DNA from: Stutzerimonas azotifigens DSM 17556
GTDB lineage: Bacteria > Pseudomonadota > Gammaproteobacteria > Pseudomonadales > Pseudomonadaceae
Assembly (NCBI RefSeq): GCF_000425625.1
Contig: NZ_KE384415.1
Location: 80,439 to 144,438 of the forward strand
DNA: 64,000 bases
Direction: 5' to 3'
The notes beneath the pieces were generated by a model, which worked only from the letters and a program-made list of their open reading frames with translations, ran no database searches and was not told the origin of the DNA. Below are positions 18,270 through 27,316 of this stretch, piece after piece (the first letter of the stretch is position 1; each line of letters starts with the position of its first letter). Made by a program: the position numbers and the translations under genes.

Positions 18270-18680
18270 TCAGGCCTTGTCCTTCTCGGCCTTCCACTTG
18301 AGGAATTCGGCGCGCTCGGCGCGGCGTTCCTCCATCTTCTTCTGCATCTCGTCGAAGGCTTTCTGCTGCTCGGGCTTGAGCAGGTCGCGCATGGCCTTGC
18401 GGTTGGCCTCGCGGCTGGCGACCAGCTCGTCCTGCATGGCCTTGCGCTGGGCTTCCGGCAGTTTCTCGAGATAGCGCTGGGTGATCTCGTGACGGCTCTT
18501 CATCTGCTGGCTCATCAGCTCGTGCATCTCACGGCGCTGTTCGCGGGTCAGGTCGAGCCCCTTGAAGGCGTGCATGTGGTGGCGGCCGCCGTCATGCTTG
18601 CCACCGTCGTGACCAGGGGCGGCGAGGGCGAGAGCGGGCAGGGTGGCGGCGAACAGGGCGGCGATAAGGGTCTTGCGCAT
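18270..18680 (-). CDS. Spy/CpxP-type periplasmic chaperone (LTxxQ family)
   Basis: 136 residues with a signal peptide ('MRKTLIAALFAATLPALALA' with cleavage after the following Ala likely). A His/Gly-rich stretch (HDGGKHDGGRHH) comes next, then long amphipathic helices carrying LTREQ and 'LLKPEQQKAFDEM', the LTxxQ repeats of Spy and CpxP. In E. coli, Spy is an ATP-independent chaperone and CpxP dampens CpxA. The gene sits between the response regulator and kinase genes. The His-rich N-terminus might bind metal. Confidence 0.9.
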   Translation of the reverse strand: MRKTLIAALFAATLPALALAAPGHDGGKHDGGRHHMHAFKGLDLTREQRREMHELMSQQMKSRHEITQRYLEKLPEAQRKAMQDELVASREANRKAMRDLLKPEQQKAFDEMQKKMEERRAERAEFLKWKAEKDKA

Positions 18681-18804
18681 GATGACTCTCCTTGGGCTTG
18701 CCGGCGGCGCTGGCGTTTGCTGGGCCAGTTGCCTTCACCGGATGCTTGCAGCTTACGGCGCGCTCGGTCAGCGGCGGTCAGTGCTGGGTAAAGCCTCGGT
18801 AAAG

Positions 18805-19482
18805 TCAGGGGGCGTAGAGATAACCGCGGCTGCGCAGGGCGACGATGCGCGGCCGCCCGTCCGGGTGCGGGCCGAGCTTGCGGCGCAGGTTGCTGACGTG
18901 CATGTCCAGGCTGCGGTCGTAGAGCGTCAGCTTGCGGCCCAGCGCGTTCTGCGCCAAGGCCTGCTTGTCCACCGGCTCGCCGGGGCGGGCGAGCAGCGCT
19001 TCGAGAATGCGTCCCTCGGAGAGGGTCAGGCTCACCTCGTGGTCGCCGATGTTGGCGACGCCGCGGCCGGGGCTGTAGGCGAGGTCGCCCAGCTCCAGCT
19101 GGCTCGGGGTGGCGGCCGGGCGGCTGCGGCGCAGCACTGCGCGCAGGCGCGCGGTCAGTTCGCGCGGGTCGCAGGGCTTGGCCAGGTAGTCGTCGGCGCC
19201 GAGCTCCAGGCCGAGGATGCGGTCGAGCGGCTCGCCGCGCGCCGACAGCATCACCACGGGCAGTTCGGCATGCTCGGTACGCAACTGCTTGAGCAGTTCC
19301 AGGCCGCTGCCGTCGGGCAGCATGACGTCGAGCACCACGGCGTCCGGTGGCGTTTCCGCCAGCGCGGCACGGGCGTTCTGGCCGTCATGGCAGGCGCGCA
19401 CGGCGAAGCCTTCCTGGGACAGCCAGCTGACCAGCAGCTCGCAAAGTTCCTGGTCGTCGTCGATCAGCAGCAGTTCGCTCAT
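18805..19482 (-). CDS. OmpR/CpxR-family response regulator
   Basis: 225 residues. The receiver domain holds the acidic pocket LLIDDD, phosphoacceptor D52 in 'AVVLDVMLPDGSG' and K102 in 'LGADDYLAKPCDP'. The C-terminal winged helix ends 'LRSRGYLYAP', typical of OmpR proteins. First gene of the operon reading leftward, then the Spy-like gene (124 bp gap) and the kinase (56 bp gap). It probably activates spy and its own operon. Confidence 0.92.
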   Translation of the reverse strand: MSELLLIDDDQELCELLVSWLSQEGFAVRACHDGQNARAALAETPPDAVVLDVMLPDGSGLELLKQLRTEHAELPVVMLSARGEPLDRILGLELGADDYLAKPCDPRELTARLRAVLRRSRPAATPSQLELGDLAYSPGRGVANIGDHEVSLTLSEGRILEALLARPGEPVDKQALAQNALGRKLTLYDRSLDMHVSNLRRKLGPHPDGRPRIVALRSRGYLYAP

Positions 19483-19522
19483 GGCGTATCCCTTCGCTCG
19501 CTGGCGGCACGCGCGGGCCCGG

Positions 19523-19822
19523 TCAGGGCAGGACCTTCTTGAACGGCTTGACCACGACCTCGCCGTAGACGCCGGCCGCCTTGTAGGGGTCGGCGGCGGC
19601 CCAGGTCTGCGCGGCTTCCAGCGAGTCGAACTCGGCGACCACCAGGCTGCCGCTGAAACCGGCGCTGCCCGGGTCGTTGCTGTCCACGGCCGGGTGCGGG
19701 CCGGCCAGCACCAGGCGGCCTTCTTCCTTCAGTTGCTCGAGCCGCGCCAGGTGCGTCGGGCGGGCGGCCATGCGGGCGTCGAGGGAGTTGGGGACGTCGG
19801 TGGCAATGATGGCGTAGAGCAT
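19523..19822 (-). CDS. yciI: YciI family protein
   Basis: 99 residues, the whole YciI dimeric alpha-beta-barrel fold: '[20 protein letters not shown]', '[20 protein letters not shown]' and '[17 protein letters not shown]'. The conserved His-Asp pair of YciI-like proteins is present (H in GPHP). The molecular role is unknown. It begins 2 bp after the yciB stop, so the two are cotranscribed, as in many Pseudomonas and enterobacterial genomes. Confidence 0.92.
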   Translation of the reverse strand: MLYAIIATDVPNSLDARMAARPTHLARLEQLKEEGRLVLAGPHPAVDSNDPGSAGFSGSLVVAEFDSLEAAQTWAAADPYKAAGVYGEVVVKPFKKVLP

Positions 19823-19824
19823 GG

Positions 19825-20412
19825 CTACTCCTTGAGATTCGCTTCGGAGGGTTGAAGGTGGCGGGCCAGGTAGACGCCCTGGCCGACCAGGAACAGCAGC
19901 GTCAGCGCCAGGCTGCCGAAGACCTTGAAGTCCACCCAGAAGGCCGGGTAGTGGAAGGCGACGTACAGGTTGGCGAAACCGCAGACGAGGAAGAACAGGA
20001 TCCAGGCGACGTTCAGCCGTGTCCAGCGTACCGCGTCCAGGCGGATGGCATGGCCGATCATGCGCTGAATCAGCGGCCGGTCGCCGATGAAGTGGCTGCC
20101 GAGGAAGGCCAGGGCGAACAGCCAGTTCACCACCGGCGCCTTCCACATGAGGAAGGTCTCGCTATGGAAGGTCAGGGTCATTCCGCCGAACAGCAGACAG
20201 GCGGCGAGGGTCAGCCACTGGCCCTTTTCCAGCCGGCGCTGGCGTACCAGCAACAGGCCGTAGACGACCAGAGAACTCAGGATCAGCACTGCGGTGGCGC
20301 TGTAGATGCCGCCGATCTGCAGGGCATGGCCGGCCAGGTCGAGGCTGCGGGGTTCGAGTTTGTAGACGACGAAGAACAGCAGGAGAGGGATGAAATCGAT
20401 CAGTTGTTTCAC
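19825..20412 (-). CDS. yciB: Inner membrane septation protein YciB (IspZ family)
   Basis: 195 residues from a GTG start ('[19 protein letters not shown]'), the standard family opening. Five hydrophobic segments follow, including '[20 protein letters not shown]' and '[20 protein letters not shown]'. E. coli YciB is an inner-membrane protein that interacts with division and elongation factors and affects membrane stability. The downstream yciI starts almost immediately after. Upstream, a 132-bp divergent region is shared with the PHP-domain gene. Confidence 0.94.
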   Translation of the reverse strand: MKQLIDFIPLLLFFVVYKLEPRSLDLAGHALQIGGIYSATAVLILSSLVVYGLLLVRQRRLEKGQWLTLAACLLFGGMTLTFHSETFLMWKAPVVNWLFALAFLGSHFIGDRPLIQRMIGHAIRLDAVRWTRLNVAWILFFLVCGFANLYVAFHYPAFWVDFKVFGSLALTLLFLVGQGVYLARHLQPSEANLKE

Positions 20413-20544
20413 GTTGCGCGCCAGGAGCCGAAGTGCCCGGCATAATAGCAAACCCTGTCCGACGCGGAATCGGCTGCTCCGAACGGCACGCGCGACTCCG
20501 CGGACGGTCTGTTGAACATGATCGCTTCTGGAGAACGCCAGCGC

Positions 20545-21411
20545 ATGACCGTCGACCTGCACTGCCACAGTACCGCTTCCGATGGCGTGCTCGCGCCCGC
20601 CGCCCTGGTGGAGCGGGCGCACGCGCGCGGGGTCCGGTTGCTGGCGCTGACCGACCACGACACGCTGGACGGCCTGGACGAGGCCCGCGCCGCCGCCGAG
20701 CGGCTTGGCATCCGCCTGGTCAACGGCATCGAGCTGTCCTGCCTGTGGGGCGGGGCGACCATCCACGTGCTGGGCTACGGCTTTTCCGCCGACGCCCCGG
20801 CGTTGCGCGCGGCCATCGCCGAGCTGCACCAGGGCCGCTGGCGGCGCGCCGAACTGATCGGCCAGCGGCTGGAAGCCAAGGGCATGCCCGGCGCCTTCGA
20901 AGGCGCCCGCGCCGTCCAGCAGGCGCTGGGCGACAGCGGCAACGCGCCGGCGCGTCCGCACTTCGCCGAATACCTGGTGCGCGCCGGCTACGTGAAGGAC
21001 CGTGCCGAAGCTTTTTCCAAATGGCTCGGCGCCGGCAAGCTGGGCGACGTCAAGCAGCACTGGCCGGCGCTGGAGGCGACCGTCGGCCTGTTGCGCGAGG
21101 CGGGCGCCTGGGTCAGCCTGGCGCACCCCTGGCAGTACGATTTCACGCGCAGCAAGCGGCGCCGGCTGGTCGCCGAGTTCGTCCAGGCCGGCGGCCATGC
21201 CCTGGAGGTGGTCAACGGCATGCAGCCGGCCGAGCAGGTCGGCGGGCTGTCGATCCTGGTCCGCGAGTTCGGGCTGATGGCCAGCGTCGGCAGCGACTTC
21301 CACGCGCCGGCGGACTGGTCGGAGCTGGGCATGTATCGACCCCTGCCGGATGACCTGTCACCCTTGTGGCGTCATTTCGAGCGCGAACCTCGCCTCCATG
21401 CGGCCGGCTGA
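20545..21411 (+). CDS. rnm: PHP-domain phosphoesterase, RNase AM (YciV)
   Basis: 288 residues from the ATG at 20545 ('[14 protein letters not shown]'), the family's normal start; an in-frame ATG at 20518 is possible. Metal-binding motifs are HCHSTASDG, '[11 protein letters not shown]', '[10 protein letters not shown]' and '[10 protein letters not shown]'. E. coli YciV is a trinuclear-metal 5'-3' exonuclease that matures the 5' ends of rRNAs and degrades short oligonucleotides. The order yciB, rnm, yciO is conserved in gamma-proteobacteria. yciO starts 13 bp downstream. Confidence 0.92.
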   Translation: MTVDLHCHSTASDGVLAPAALVERAHARGVRLLALTDHDTLDGLDEARAAAERLGIRLVNGIELSCLWGGATIHVLGYGFSADAPALRAAIAELHQGRWRRAELIGQRLEAKGMPGAFEGARAVQQALGDSGNAPARPHFAEYLVRAGYVKDRAEAFSKWLGAGKLGDVKQHWPALEATVGLLREAGAWVSLAHPWQYDFTRSKRRRLVAEFVQAGGHALEVVNGMQPAEQVGGLSILVREFGLMASVGSDFHAPADWSELGMYRPLPDDLSPLWRHFEREPRLHAAG

Positions 21412-21424
21412 ACAGGGAGTCGCC

Positions 21425-22054
21425 ATGAGCCAGTTCTTCCAGATCCATCCGGAAAATCCCCAGCCGCGCCTGATCAAGCAGGCAGTGGAAATCCTGCGCA
21501 ACGGCGGGGTGGTGGTCTATCCCACCGATTCGTCCTATGCCCTGGGTTGCGCCATCGGCAACAAGTCGGCGATCGAACGCATCCGTCGGATCCGCCAGCT
21601 CGATGACAAGCACAACTTCACCCTGGCCTGCAAAGACCTGTCGCAGCTCGGGCTCTTCGCCAAGGTGGACACCACCGCCTTCCGCCTGCTCAAGGCGCAC
21701 GTGCCCGGGCCCTACACCTTCATCCTCGACGCCACGCGCGAGGTGCCGCGCATGCTCATGCATCCCAAGCGCCGCACCATCGGCCTGCGCGTGCCTTCGC
21801 TGCCGATCGCCCAGGCGCTGCTGGAGGAGCTGGGCGAGCCGCTGATGAGCGTCAGCCTCATCCTGCCCGGCGAGAGCGAACCGATGAGCGATCCGTACGA
21901 CATGCGCTCGACGCTGGAACACCAGGTCGACCTGATCATCGATGGCGGGTACGGTGGCCTCGAGGCTTCGACGGTGATTAATCTGACCGAGGGGCGGCCG
22001 GAGGTGGTTCGCGTCGGCTGCGGCGATCCGCAACCCTTCCTCGAACAGGCCTGA
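21425..22054 (+). CDS. yciO: YciO family Sua5/YrdC-like protein
   Basis: 209 residues. It has the YrdC fold core: 'GGVVVYPTDSSYALGCAIG', 'IRQLDDKHNFTLACKDLSQL', 'GPYTFILDATREVPRML' and 'RRTIGLRVPSLPIAQALLEE'. Sua5/YrdC proteins make threonylcarbamoyl-AMP for tRNA t6A37. YciO is a paralogue for which such activity has been reported as weak, and its role is unsettled. It lies 13 bp after rnm, and trpS follows after 40 bp. Confidence 0.92.
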   Translation: MSQFFQIHPENPQPRLIKQAVEILRNGGVVVYPTDSSYALGCAIGNKSAIERIRRIRQLDDKHNFTLACKDLSQLGLFAKVDTTAFRLLKAHVPGPYTFILDATREVPRMLMHPKRRTIGLRVPSLPIAQALLEELGEPLMSVSLILPGESEPMSDPYDMRSTLEHQVDLIIDGGYGGLEASTVINLTEGRPEVVRVGCGDPQPFLEQA

Positions 22055-22094
22055 GCGCCATGAAACACGGACCCAACCGATCAAGGAACCGGAT

Positions 22095-23309
22095 TTGAGC
22101 GCACTGGATTCGCAACGGCGCGTCGTCTCGGGCATGCGGCCCAACGGGCGCCTGCACCTGGGCCACTATCACGGCGTGCTGAAGAACTGGATACGGGTGC
22201 AGCACGAGTACGACTGCTTCTTCTGCATCAGCGACTGGCACGCGCTGAGCACCGACTACGAGGCCAGCGCCGGCATCGCCCAGCACGTCATGGACATGGC
22301 GGTGGACTGGCTGGCCGCCGGCATCAGCCCCAGTTCGGCCACGCTGTTCGTGCAGTCGCAGGTGCAGGAACACGCGGAAATGCACCTGCTGCTGTCGATG
22401 ATCTGCCCGCTTGGCTGGCTGGAGCGCATGCCGTCCTACCGCGATCTGCAGCACGACCTGCAGCACACCGACCAGAACAGCTACGGCTTCCTCGGCTATC
22501 CGCTGCTGCAGGCCGCCGACATCCTGCTCTACCGCGCCGGCCTGGTGCCGGTAGGCGGCGACCAGGTCAGCCACGTCGAGTTCGCCCGCGACATCGCCCG
22601 CCGCTTCAACCACCTGTACGGCCGCGAACCCGACTTCGAGGTCAAGGCCGAGGCGGCGATCCGCAAGCTCGGACGCAAGACCTCGAAGCTCTACGTCAGC
22701 CTGCGCAAGGCCTACCAGGAGCAGGGCGACCTCGAGGCGCTGAACACCGCGCGGGCGGTGGTCAAGGAACAGCAGACCATCACCCTGGGCGACCAGGAGC
22801 GGCTGTACGGCTATCTCGAAGGCAGCGGCAGGCTGCTGCTGCCCGAACCGCGCGAGCTGCTCAGCGACAACCCGCGGCTCGCCGGGCTGGACGGCGAGCG
22901 CATGGGCAAGTCGGTGAACAACGCGATCTTCCTGCGCGACACCGCGGAGGAGGTCGAGGAAAAGGTTCGGCGCATGCCCACCGACCCGGCGCGGGTGCGT
23001 CGCGAAGACCCCGGCGAGCCGACGCGCTGCCCGGTGTGGCACATGCACCGGGCGCATTCCGGCGAGGATGTCTGCCGCTGGGCCGAGCAGGGCTGCCGCA
23101 GCGCCGGCATCGGCTGCCTGCAATGCAACACGCCCCTGATCGACGCGATCAAGGCCGAACTGGCACCGCTGCAGGAGCGGGCGCTGGATTACGAACAGAA
23201 CCCCGACCTGGTGCGCAGCATCCTCGCCGAAGGCGCCGACCGCGCCCGCGACGAGGCCCGCGAGACCCTGGCCGACGTGCGCCGGGCGGTGGGGCTGAAT
23301 TACCGCTGA
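22095..23309 (+). CDS. trpS: Tryptophanyl-tRNA synthetase (long type)
   Basis: 404 residues from a TTG start with AAGGAACC just upstream. The class I signatures are 'RPNGRLHLGHYHG' (HIGH) and 'LDGERMGKSVNNA' (KMSKS). Compared with the ~334-residue E. coli enzyme there is an insertion of roughly 70 residues between 'REPDFEVKAEAAI' and 'LLSDNPRLAGLDG', seen in a known TrpS subgroup of Pseudomonas and other proteobacteria. It attaches tryptophan to tRNA(Trp). Late 'CPVWHMHR' and 'GCLQCN' contain several cysteines, a possible metal site in this subgroup. Confidence 0.93.
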   Translation: MSALDSQRRVVSGMRPNGRLHLGHYHGVLKNWIRVQHEYDCFFCISDWHALSTDYEASAGIAQHVMDMAVDWLAAGISPSSATLFVQSQVQEHAEMHLLLSMICPLGWLERMPSYRDLQHDLQHTDQNSYGFLGYPLLQAADILLYRAGLVPVGGDQVSHVEFARDIARRFNHLYGREPDFEVKAEAAIRKLGRKTSKLYVSLRKAYQEQGDLEALNTARAVVKEQQTITLGDQERLYGYLEGSGRLLLPEPRELLSDNPRLAGLDGERMGKSVNNAIFLRDTAEEVEEKVRRMPTDPARVRREDPGEPTRCPVWHMHRAHSGEDVCRWAEQGCRSAGIGCLQCNTPLIDAIKAELAPLQERALDYEQNPDLVRSILAEGADRARDEARETLADVRRAVGLNYR

Positions 23310-23726
23310 CTGTCGGCCGCCGGGAGAGGGTCGCAGGCAGAGCCTGCTCCTACAGGAGAGCACCCAGGCCGCCGGTTTTTCCCTTCTCCCTTGGGGAGAA
23401 GGTGGCCCGCAGGGCCGGATGAGGGATTCCAGAACAACGGTACGGTTATGGGAGGCCCGCCCCCGGGGCGAGCTTTTGGTTGTGCCTGCTCAGTCGCCGC
23501 GAGGGCGCGCCTCCCACAGGCGGAGCGTGCTCCACAGGTGTGCGCCGAAGCCGCGGGCTTTTCCCTTCTCCCTCTGGGAGAAGGTGGCCCGCAGGGCCGG
23601 ATGAGGGATTCCGGAACAGGGCTTCCCACAGGCAACCCGCGCGACGGATTCCACGCCCGTGGGGTCGGCAGCGCGGCGTCGGCGTGGCACCATGCGCACT
23701 TTCCGTCCAACCGCAGGCGAGGTTCC
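23310..23726. repeat. Repeat cluster between trpS and scpA (families B, A, C)
   Basis: No gene is supported here. In order: family B at 23330-23355 (GTCGCAGGCAGAGCCTGCTC core); family A at 23381-23425 (CCCTTCTCCC, loop, GGGAGAAGGTGGCCCGCAGG, then GCCGGATGAGGG); family C two-arm unit at ~23448-23522 (GGGAGGCCCGCCC...GGCGCGCCTCCCAC); family A again at 23563-23607. The last ~100 bases before scpA hold no repeat and should contain the scpAB promoter. Confidence 0.8.
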
Positions 23727-24548
23727 ATGCAGGAGTCCGAGGCCCAGGCCGCCGACGTCCCCCAGCCCGGCGAGCAGCTGCCGCTGGCGCTGGTCTATGG
23801 CGAGGCGTTCACCGAACTGCCGCTGGATCTGTACATTCCGCCGGACGCCCTGGAGGTCTTCCTCGAAGCCTTCGAGGGGCCGCTCGACCTGCTGCTGTAT
23901 CTGATCCGCAAGCAGAACATCGACATCCTCGACATCCCGGTGGCCGAGATCACCCGCCAGTACATGGGCTACGTCGAGCTGATGAAGTCGGTGCGCCTGG
24001 AGCTGGCGGCCGAGTACCTGGTCATGGCCGCGATGCTGGCCGAGATCAAGTCGCGCATGCTGCTGCCGCGCTCGTCCGGGGCCGAGGCCGAGGAGGACGA
24101 CCCGCGTGCCGAGCTGATCCGCCGCCTGCAGGAGTACGAGCGCTTCAAGACCGCCGCGGAGGACCTCGATGCGCTGCCGCGGGTCGGCCGCGAACTGCAC
24201 GTGCCGCGCCTGGACGCGCCGGCCGCGCGGGCCCGCAAGCTGCTGCCGGAAGTCAGTCTCGAGGAGCTGCTGTTGTCCATGGCCGAGGTGCTGCGCCGCG
24301 CCGACATGTTCGAAAGCCACCAGGTGACACGCGAGGCGTTGACCACCCGCGAGCGCATGAGCGAAGTGCTGGAGCGGCTCAAGGGCGGCGGCTTCGTGCC
24401 CTTCGTGCAGCTGTTCCGCCTCGAGGAGGGACGGCTGGGCGTGGTGGTGACCTTCATGGCGGTGCTCGAACTGATCAAGGAGTCGCTGGTGGAACTGGTG
24501 CAGAACGAACCCTTCGCCCCCATTCACGTGCACGCCCGAGTCGAGTGA
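23727..24548 (+). CDS. scpA: Segregation and condensation protein A
   Basis: 273 residues. After a ~45-residue acidic leader comes the ScpA core: 'LEVFLEAFEGPLDLLLYLIR', 'KQNIDILDIPVAEITRQYMG' and 'LAAEYLVMAAMLAEIKSRML'. The C-terminal winged helix ends 'VVVTFMAVLELIKESLVELV'. It is the kleisin subunit that bridges the SMC heads, with ScpB, in chromosome condensation. Pseudomonas uses both Smc-ScpAB and MksBEF condensins. scpB starts 7 bp downstream. Confidence 0.95.
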   Translation: MQESEAQAADVPQPGEQLPLALVYGEAFTELPLDLYIPPDALEVFLEAFEGPLDLLLYLIRKQNIDILDIPVAEITRQYMGYVELMKSVRLELAAEYLVMAAMLAEIKSRMLLPRSSGAEAEEDDPRAELIRRLQEYERFKTAAEDLDALPRVGRELHVPRLDAPAARARKLLPEVSLEELLLSMAEVLRRADMFESHQVTREALTTRERMSEVLERLKGGGFVPFVQLFRLEEGRLGVVVTFMAVLELIKESLVELVQNEPFAPIHVHARVE

Positions 24549-24555
24549 ACGCCCC

Positions 24556-25338
24556 ATGAACCTCTCCGATCCCAAACACCTGGCCGGCCTGCTGGAGGCC
24601 TTTCTGCTCGCCGCCGGCCGGCCCCTGTCGCTGGAGCGGCTCGCCGAGCTGTTCGAGGAACACGAGCGGCCCGGCCCGGCGCTGATGAAGAAGGCGCTAG
24701 GCGAGCTGGAGAAGTCCTGCAAGGGGCGGGCGTTCGAGCTCAAGGAGGTGGCCACCGGCTACCGCCTGCAGGTGCGCGAGCGTTACGCGCCCTGGGTCGG
24801 CCGGCTGTGGGAGGAGCGGCCGCAGCGCTACTCCCGCGCACTGCTGGAAACGCTGGCGCTGATCGCCTACCGGCAGCCGATCACTCGCGGCGAAATCGAG
24901 GAGATCCGCGGCGTGGCGGTCAACAGCCAGATCGTCAAGACCTTGCAGGAGCGCGAGTGGATCCGCGTGGTGGGCTACCGCGACGTGCCCGGGCGCCCGG
25001 CGATGCTGGCCACCACCAAGGCCTTCCTCGACCACTTCAACCTCGCCAGCCTCGACGAACTGCCGCCGCTCGCCGTGCTCCGCGAGATGGAGCCGGAGCC
25101 CCTGCCGGTGCTCGACGACGACCGCCCGGTGCCCGACGACCTGCAGGCCCGCGCCGACCTGGAAACCCCCGCCGAACCGCACGAGCAGACCAGCTTCCGT
25201 TCGCTACTGGCCGAACTCGACAACATGGAGCAGGGGCTCAAGACCGATTTCGATGACCTCGCCCGGCAGCAGGAGAGCGACGATGCGGAGCAGGGGGCCG
25301 ACGAGGCGTCGACGCAGGCGGAGCGGACGGATTCCTAG
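24556..25338 (+). CDS. scpB: Segregation and condensation protein B
   Basis: 260 residues. Two winged-helix domains occupy ~1-170: 'HLAGLLEAFLLAAGRPLSLE', 'LLETLALIAYRQPITRGEIE' and 'REWIRVVGYRDVPGRPAML'. An acidic low-complexity tail runs from ~175 to the end. It dimerises and binds ScpA in the SMC complex. It is cotranscribed with scpA. Confidence 0.94.
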   Translation: MNLSDPKHLAGLLEAFLLAAGRPLSLERLAELFEEHERPGPALMKKALGELEKSCKGRAFELKEVATGYRLQVRERYAPWVGRLWEERPQRYSRALLETLALIAYRQPITRGEIEEIRGVAVNSQIVKTLQEREWIRVVGYRDVPGRPAMLATTKAFLDHFNLASLDELPPLAVLREMEPEPLPVLDDDRPVPDDLQARADLETPAEPHEQTSFRSLLAELDNMEQGLKTDFDDLARQQESDDAEQGADEASTQAERTDS

Positions 25339-25731
25339 CAAGCAGGCAGCGCACCAACTTCTTGCAGGTGCGTCCTGACCGCGATGGGCTTGTTCGCGGT
25401 CAAGACCGCTCCTACCAGAAGCATCGCCCCGGGGGCGGGCCTCCCACGGAAGCCGCGGTGCCGCACCGGCCCCTGTGGGAGGCGCGCCCTCGCGGCGATC
25501 TTCGGTCCCAGTCCGGCTTTTCGTAGGAGCGGCCTTGGCCGCGAATGGGGCGGTGGGAATTTCGTTCGCGGTCAAGACCGCTCCCACAATAAGCGTCGCC
25601 CCGGGGGCGGGCCTCCCACGGAAGTCGCGGTGCCGCACCGGCTTTCTGTGGGAGGCGCGCCCTCGCGGCGATCTCCGGCCAGGGGCCGGCTCTTCGTGGG
25701 TTGAGCCAGGCCCGACCCCCGGACTCCATCC
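25339..25731. repeat. Duplicated repeat C cluster between scpB and mgsA
   Basis: No gene is supported here. A unit of ~125 bp is present twice in direct orientation (~25393-25510 and ~25566-25690, period ~173 bp). Each copy has TTCGCGGTCAAGACCGCTCC, then 'CCCCGGGGGCGGGCCTCCCA', a ~30-base loop, and 'TGTGGGAGGCGCGCCCTCGC'. Between the copies lies an inverted version of the first arm (GTAGGAGCGGCCTTGGCCGC, 25523-25542). The two GGGAGG arms of each unit form long imperfect hairpins of BIME type. Confidence 0.8.
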
Positions 25732-26196
25732 TCACGGCCGCGCCGCCAGGTAACCCTCGTAGTCGGGGATGCGGCAGGTATGCGCCTGGTCCAGCAACGG
25801 GCTGGAGAGCAGGTAGTCGGCGGTGCTTTCGGTGCTCGCCACCGGAATGTTCCACACCGCCGCCAGCCGCAGCAGCGCCTTGACGTCCGGGTCGTGCGGC
25901 TGCGATTCGAACGGGTCCCAGAAGAACACCAGCACGTCCACGCGGCGCTCGGCGATGCGCGCGCCGATCTGCTGGTCGCCGCCCAACGGGCCGCTCAGCA
26001 TGCTCTCGATCGGCAGGCCCAGGCGCTGCGACAGCAACCGCCCGGTGGTGCCGGTGGCGAGCAGCTCATGGCGGGCGAGCACCGCCTTCTGCCGTTCCGC
26101 CCAGGTCAGCAGGTACGGCTTGCAGCGATCGTGCGCCACCAGCGCGAAGCGCTTGCGGGCGGGCAGCTGGCCGTTGACGAATTTCATTGGTTCCAT
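25732..26196 (-). CDS. mgsA: Methylglyoxal synthase
   Basis: 154 residues with family signatures 'FALVAHDRCKPYLLTWAERQ', 'HELLATGTTGRLLSQRLGLP', and 'MLSGPLGGDQQIGARIAE', which contains the catalytic Asp. It converts dihydroxyacetone phosphate to methylglyoxal and phosphate, a phosphate-releasing bypass of lower glycolysis. It lies 37 bp downstream of gap on the same strand, so it probably shares gap's promoter. A triose-phosphate drain next to a damaged gap is notable. Confidence 0.94.
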   Translation of the reverse strand: MEPMKFVNGQLPARKRFALVAHDRCKPYLLTWAERQKAVLARHELLATGTTGRLLSQRLGLPIESMLSGPLGGDQQIGARIAERRVDVLVFFWDPFESQPHDPDVKALLRLAAVWNIPVASTESTADYLLSSPLLDQAHTCRIPDYEGYLAARP

Positions 26197-26233
26197 GGTC
26201 GATCCCTTCTTCGTCTCGCCGGCAGTCGCCGCC

Positions 26234-27234
26234 TCAGGCCGCGGCGAACAGCGCGCGGCAGGTGTCCAGCATGCGGTTGGAGAAGCCCCACTCGTTGTCG
26301 TACCAGGCCATTACCTTGAGCAGGCGACCGCTCACCCTGGTGTGGCTGGTGTCGAAAATGGACGACATGGGGTGTGATTGAAGTCGCAGGAGACCAGCGG
26401 CAGCGCGTTGCAGGCGAGGATCGGCGAGTTCCGGCTGGCCTCCAGCATGGCCGCGTTCACCTGCTCCGCGCTGACCTCGCGCGCCACCTCGACGGTCAGG
26501 TCGACCAGCGACACGTTGATCACCGGGACGCGCACCGCCATTCCGGTAAGCTTGCCGGCGAGTTCCGGCAGCACCAGGCCGACGGCCTCGGCGGCGCCGG
26601 TCTTGGTGGGAATCATCGACTGGGTGGCCGAGCGGGCCCGGTACGGGTCGCTGTGGTAGACGTCCGAGAGGTTCTGGTCGTTGGTGTAGGCGTGGATGGT
26701 GGTCATCAGCCCGTGTTCGATGCCGAACTCGCGGTGCAGCACCTGGGCCACCGGGGCCAGGCAGTTGGTGGTGCAGGAGGCGTTGGAGACGATCTGGTGC
26801 GAGGCGCGCAGGCTGTCGTGGTTGACGCCGTAGACGATGGTCGCGTCCACCCCCTTGCCGGGGGCGGAGATGATCACCTTGCGCGCGCCGGCCTGCAGGT
26901 GGGCGGCGGCCTGGTCGCGGCTGGTGAACAGGCCGGTGCATTCGAACACCACGTCCACCGCGTGCTCGCGCCAGGGCAGCTCGGCGGGGTTGCGGATCGC
27001 GCTCACCGCGATAGGGTCGCCGTTGACGACGAACTGCTCGTCATTCGCCTCGACCCGGGCGTCGAATGGGCCATGAACGCTGTCGTACTGCAGAAGGTGC
27101 GCATTCATGGCCGGGGTGCCGAGGTCGTTGATGGCGACCACCTGCAGTTCCTGGCGGTGGGGCGAGGCGTACAGCGCACGAAGGACATTGCGGCCGATAC
27201 GGCCGAAACCGTTGATGGCGATGCGGATGGTCAT
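26234..27234 (-). pseudogene. gap: Glyceraldehyde-3-phosphate dehydrogenase gene with a C-terminal frameshift
   Basis: The first ~287 codons read as a normal type I GAPDH: '[20 protein letters not shown]', the active-site '[19 protein letters not shown]' and '[18 protein letters not shown]'. At ~26373 the frame is lost: the expected CDFNHNPMSS reads [10 protein letters not shown]. The proper C-terminus ('[19 protein letters not shown]', '[17 protein letters not shown]') continues in another frame to 26234. One missing base (CACAACCCC reduced to CACACCCC) explains it; the intact protein would be 333 residues. The frameshifted product ends at 26332 without the last helix that completes the cofactor site. 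A sequencing error is possible. It is divergent from edd. Confidence 0.85.
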
Positions 27235-27316
27235 AGGCTGTCCCGAGTCGTAAATGTTATGGGAATTACGAGATTATTCCTGACAAAATAGAAATCAAGC
27301 CGTCGACCACGCATTT

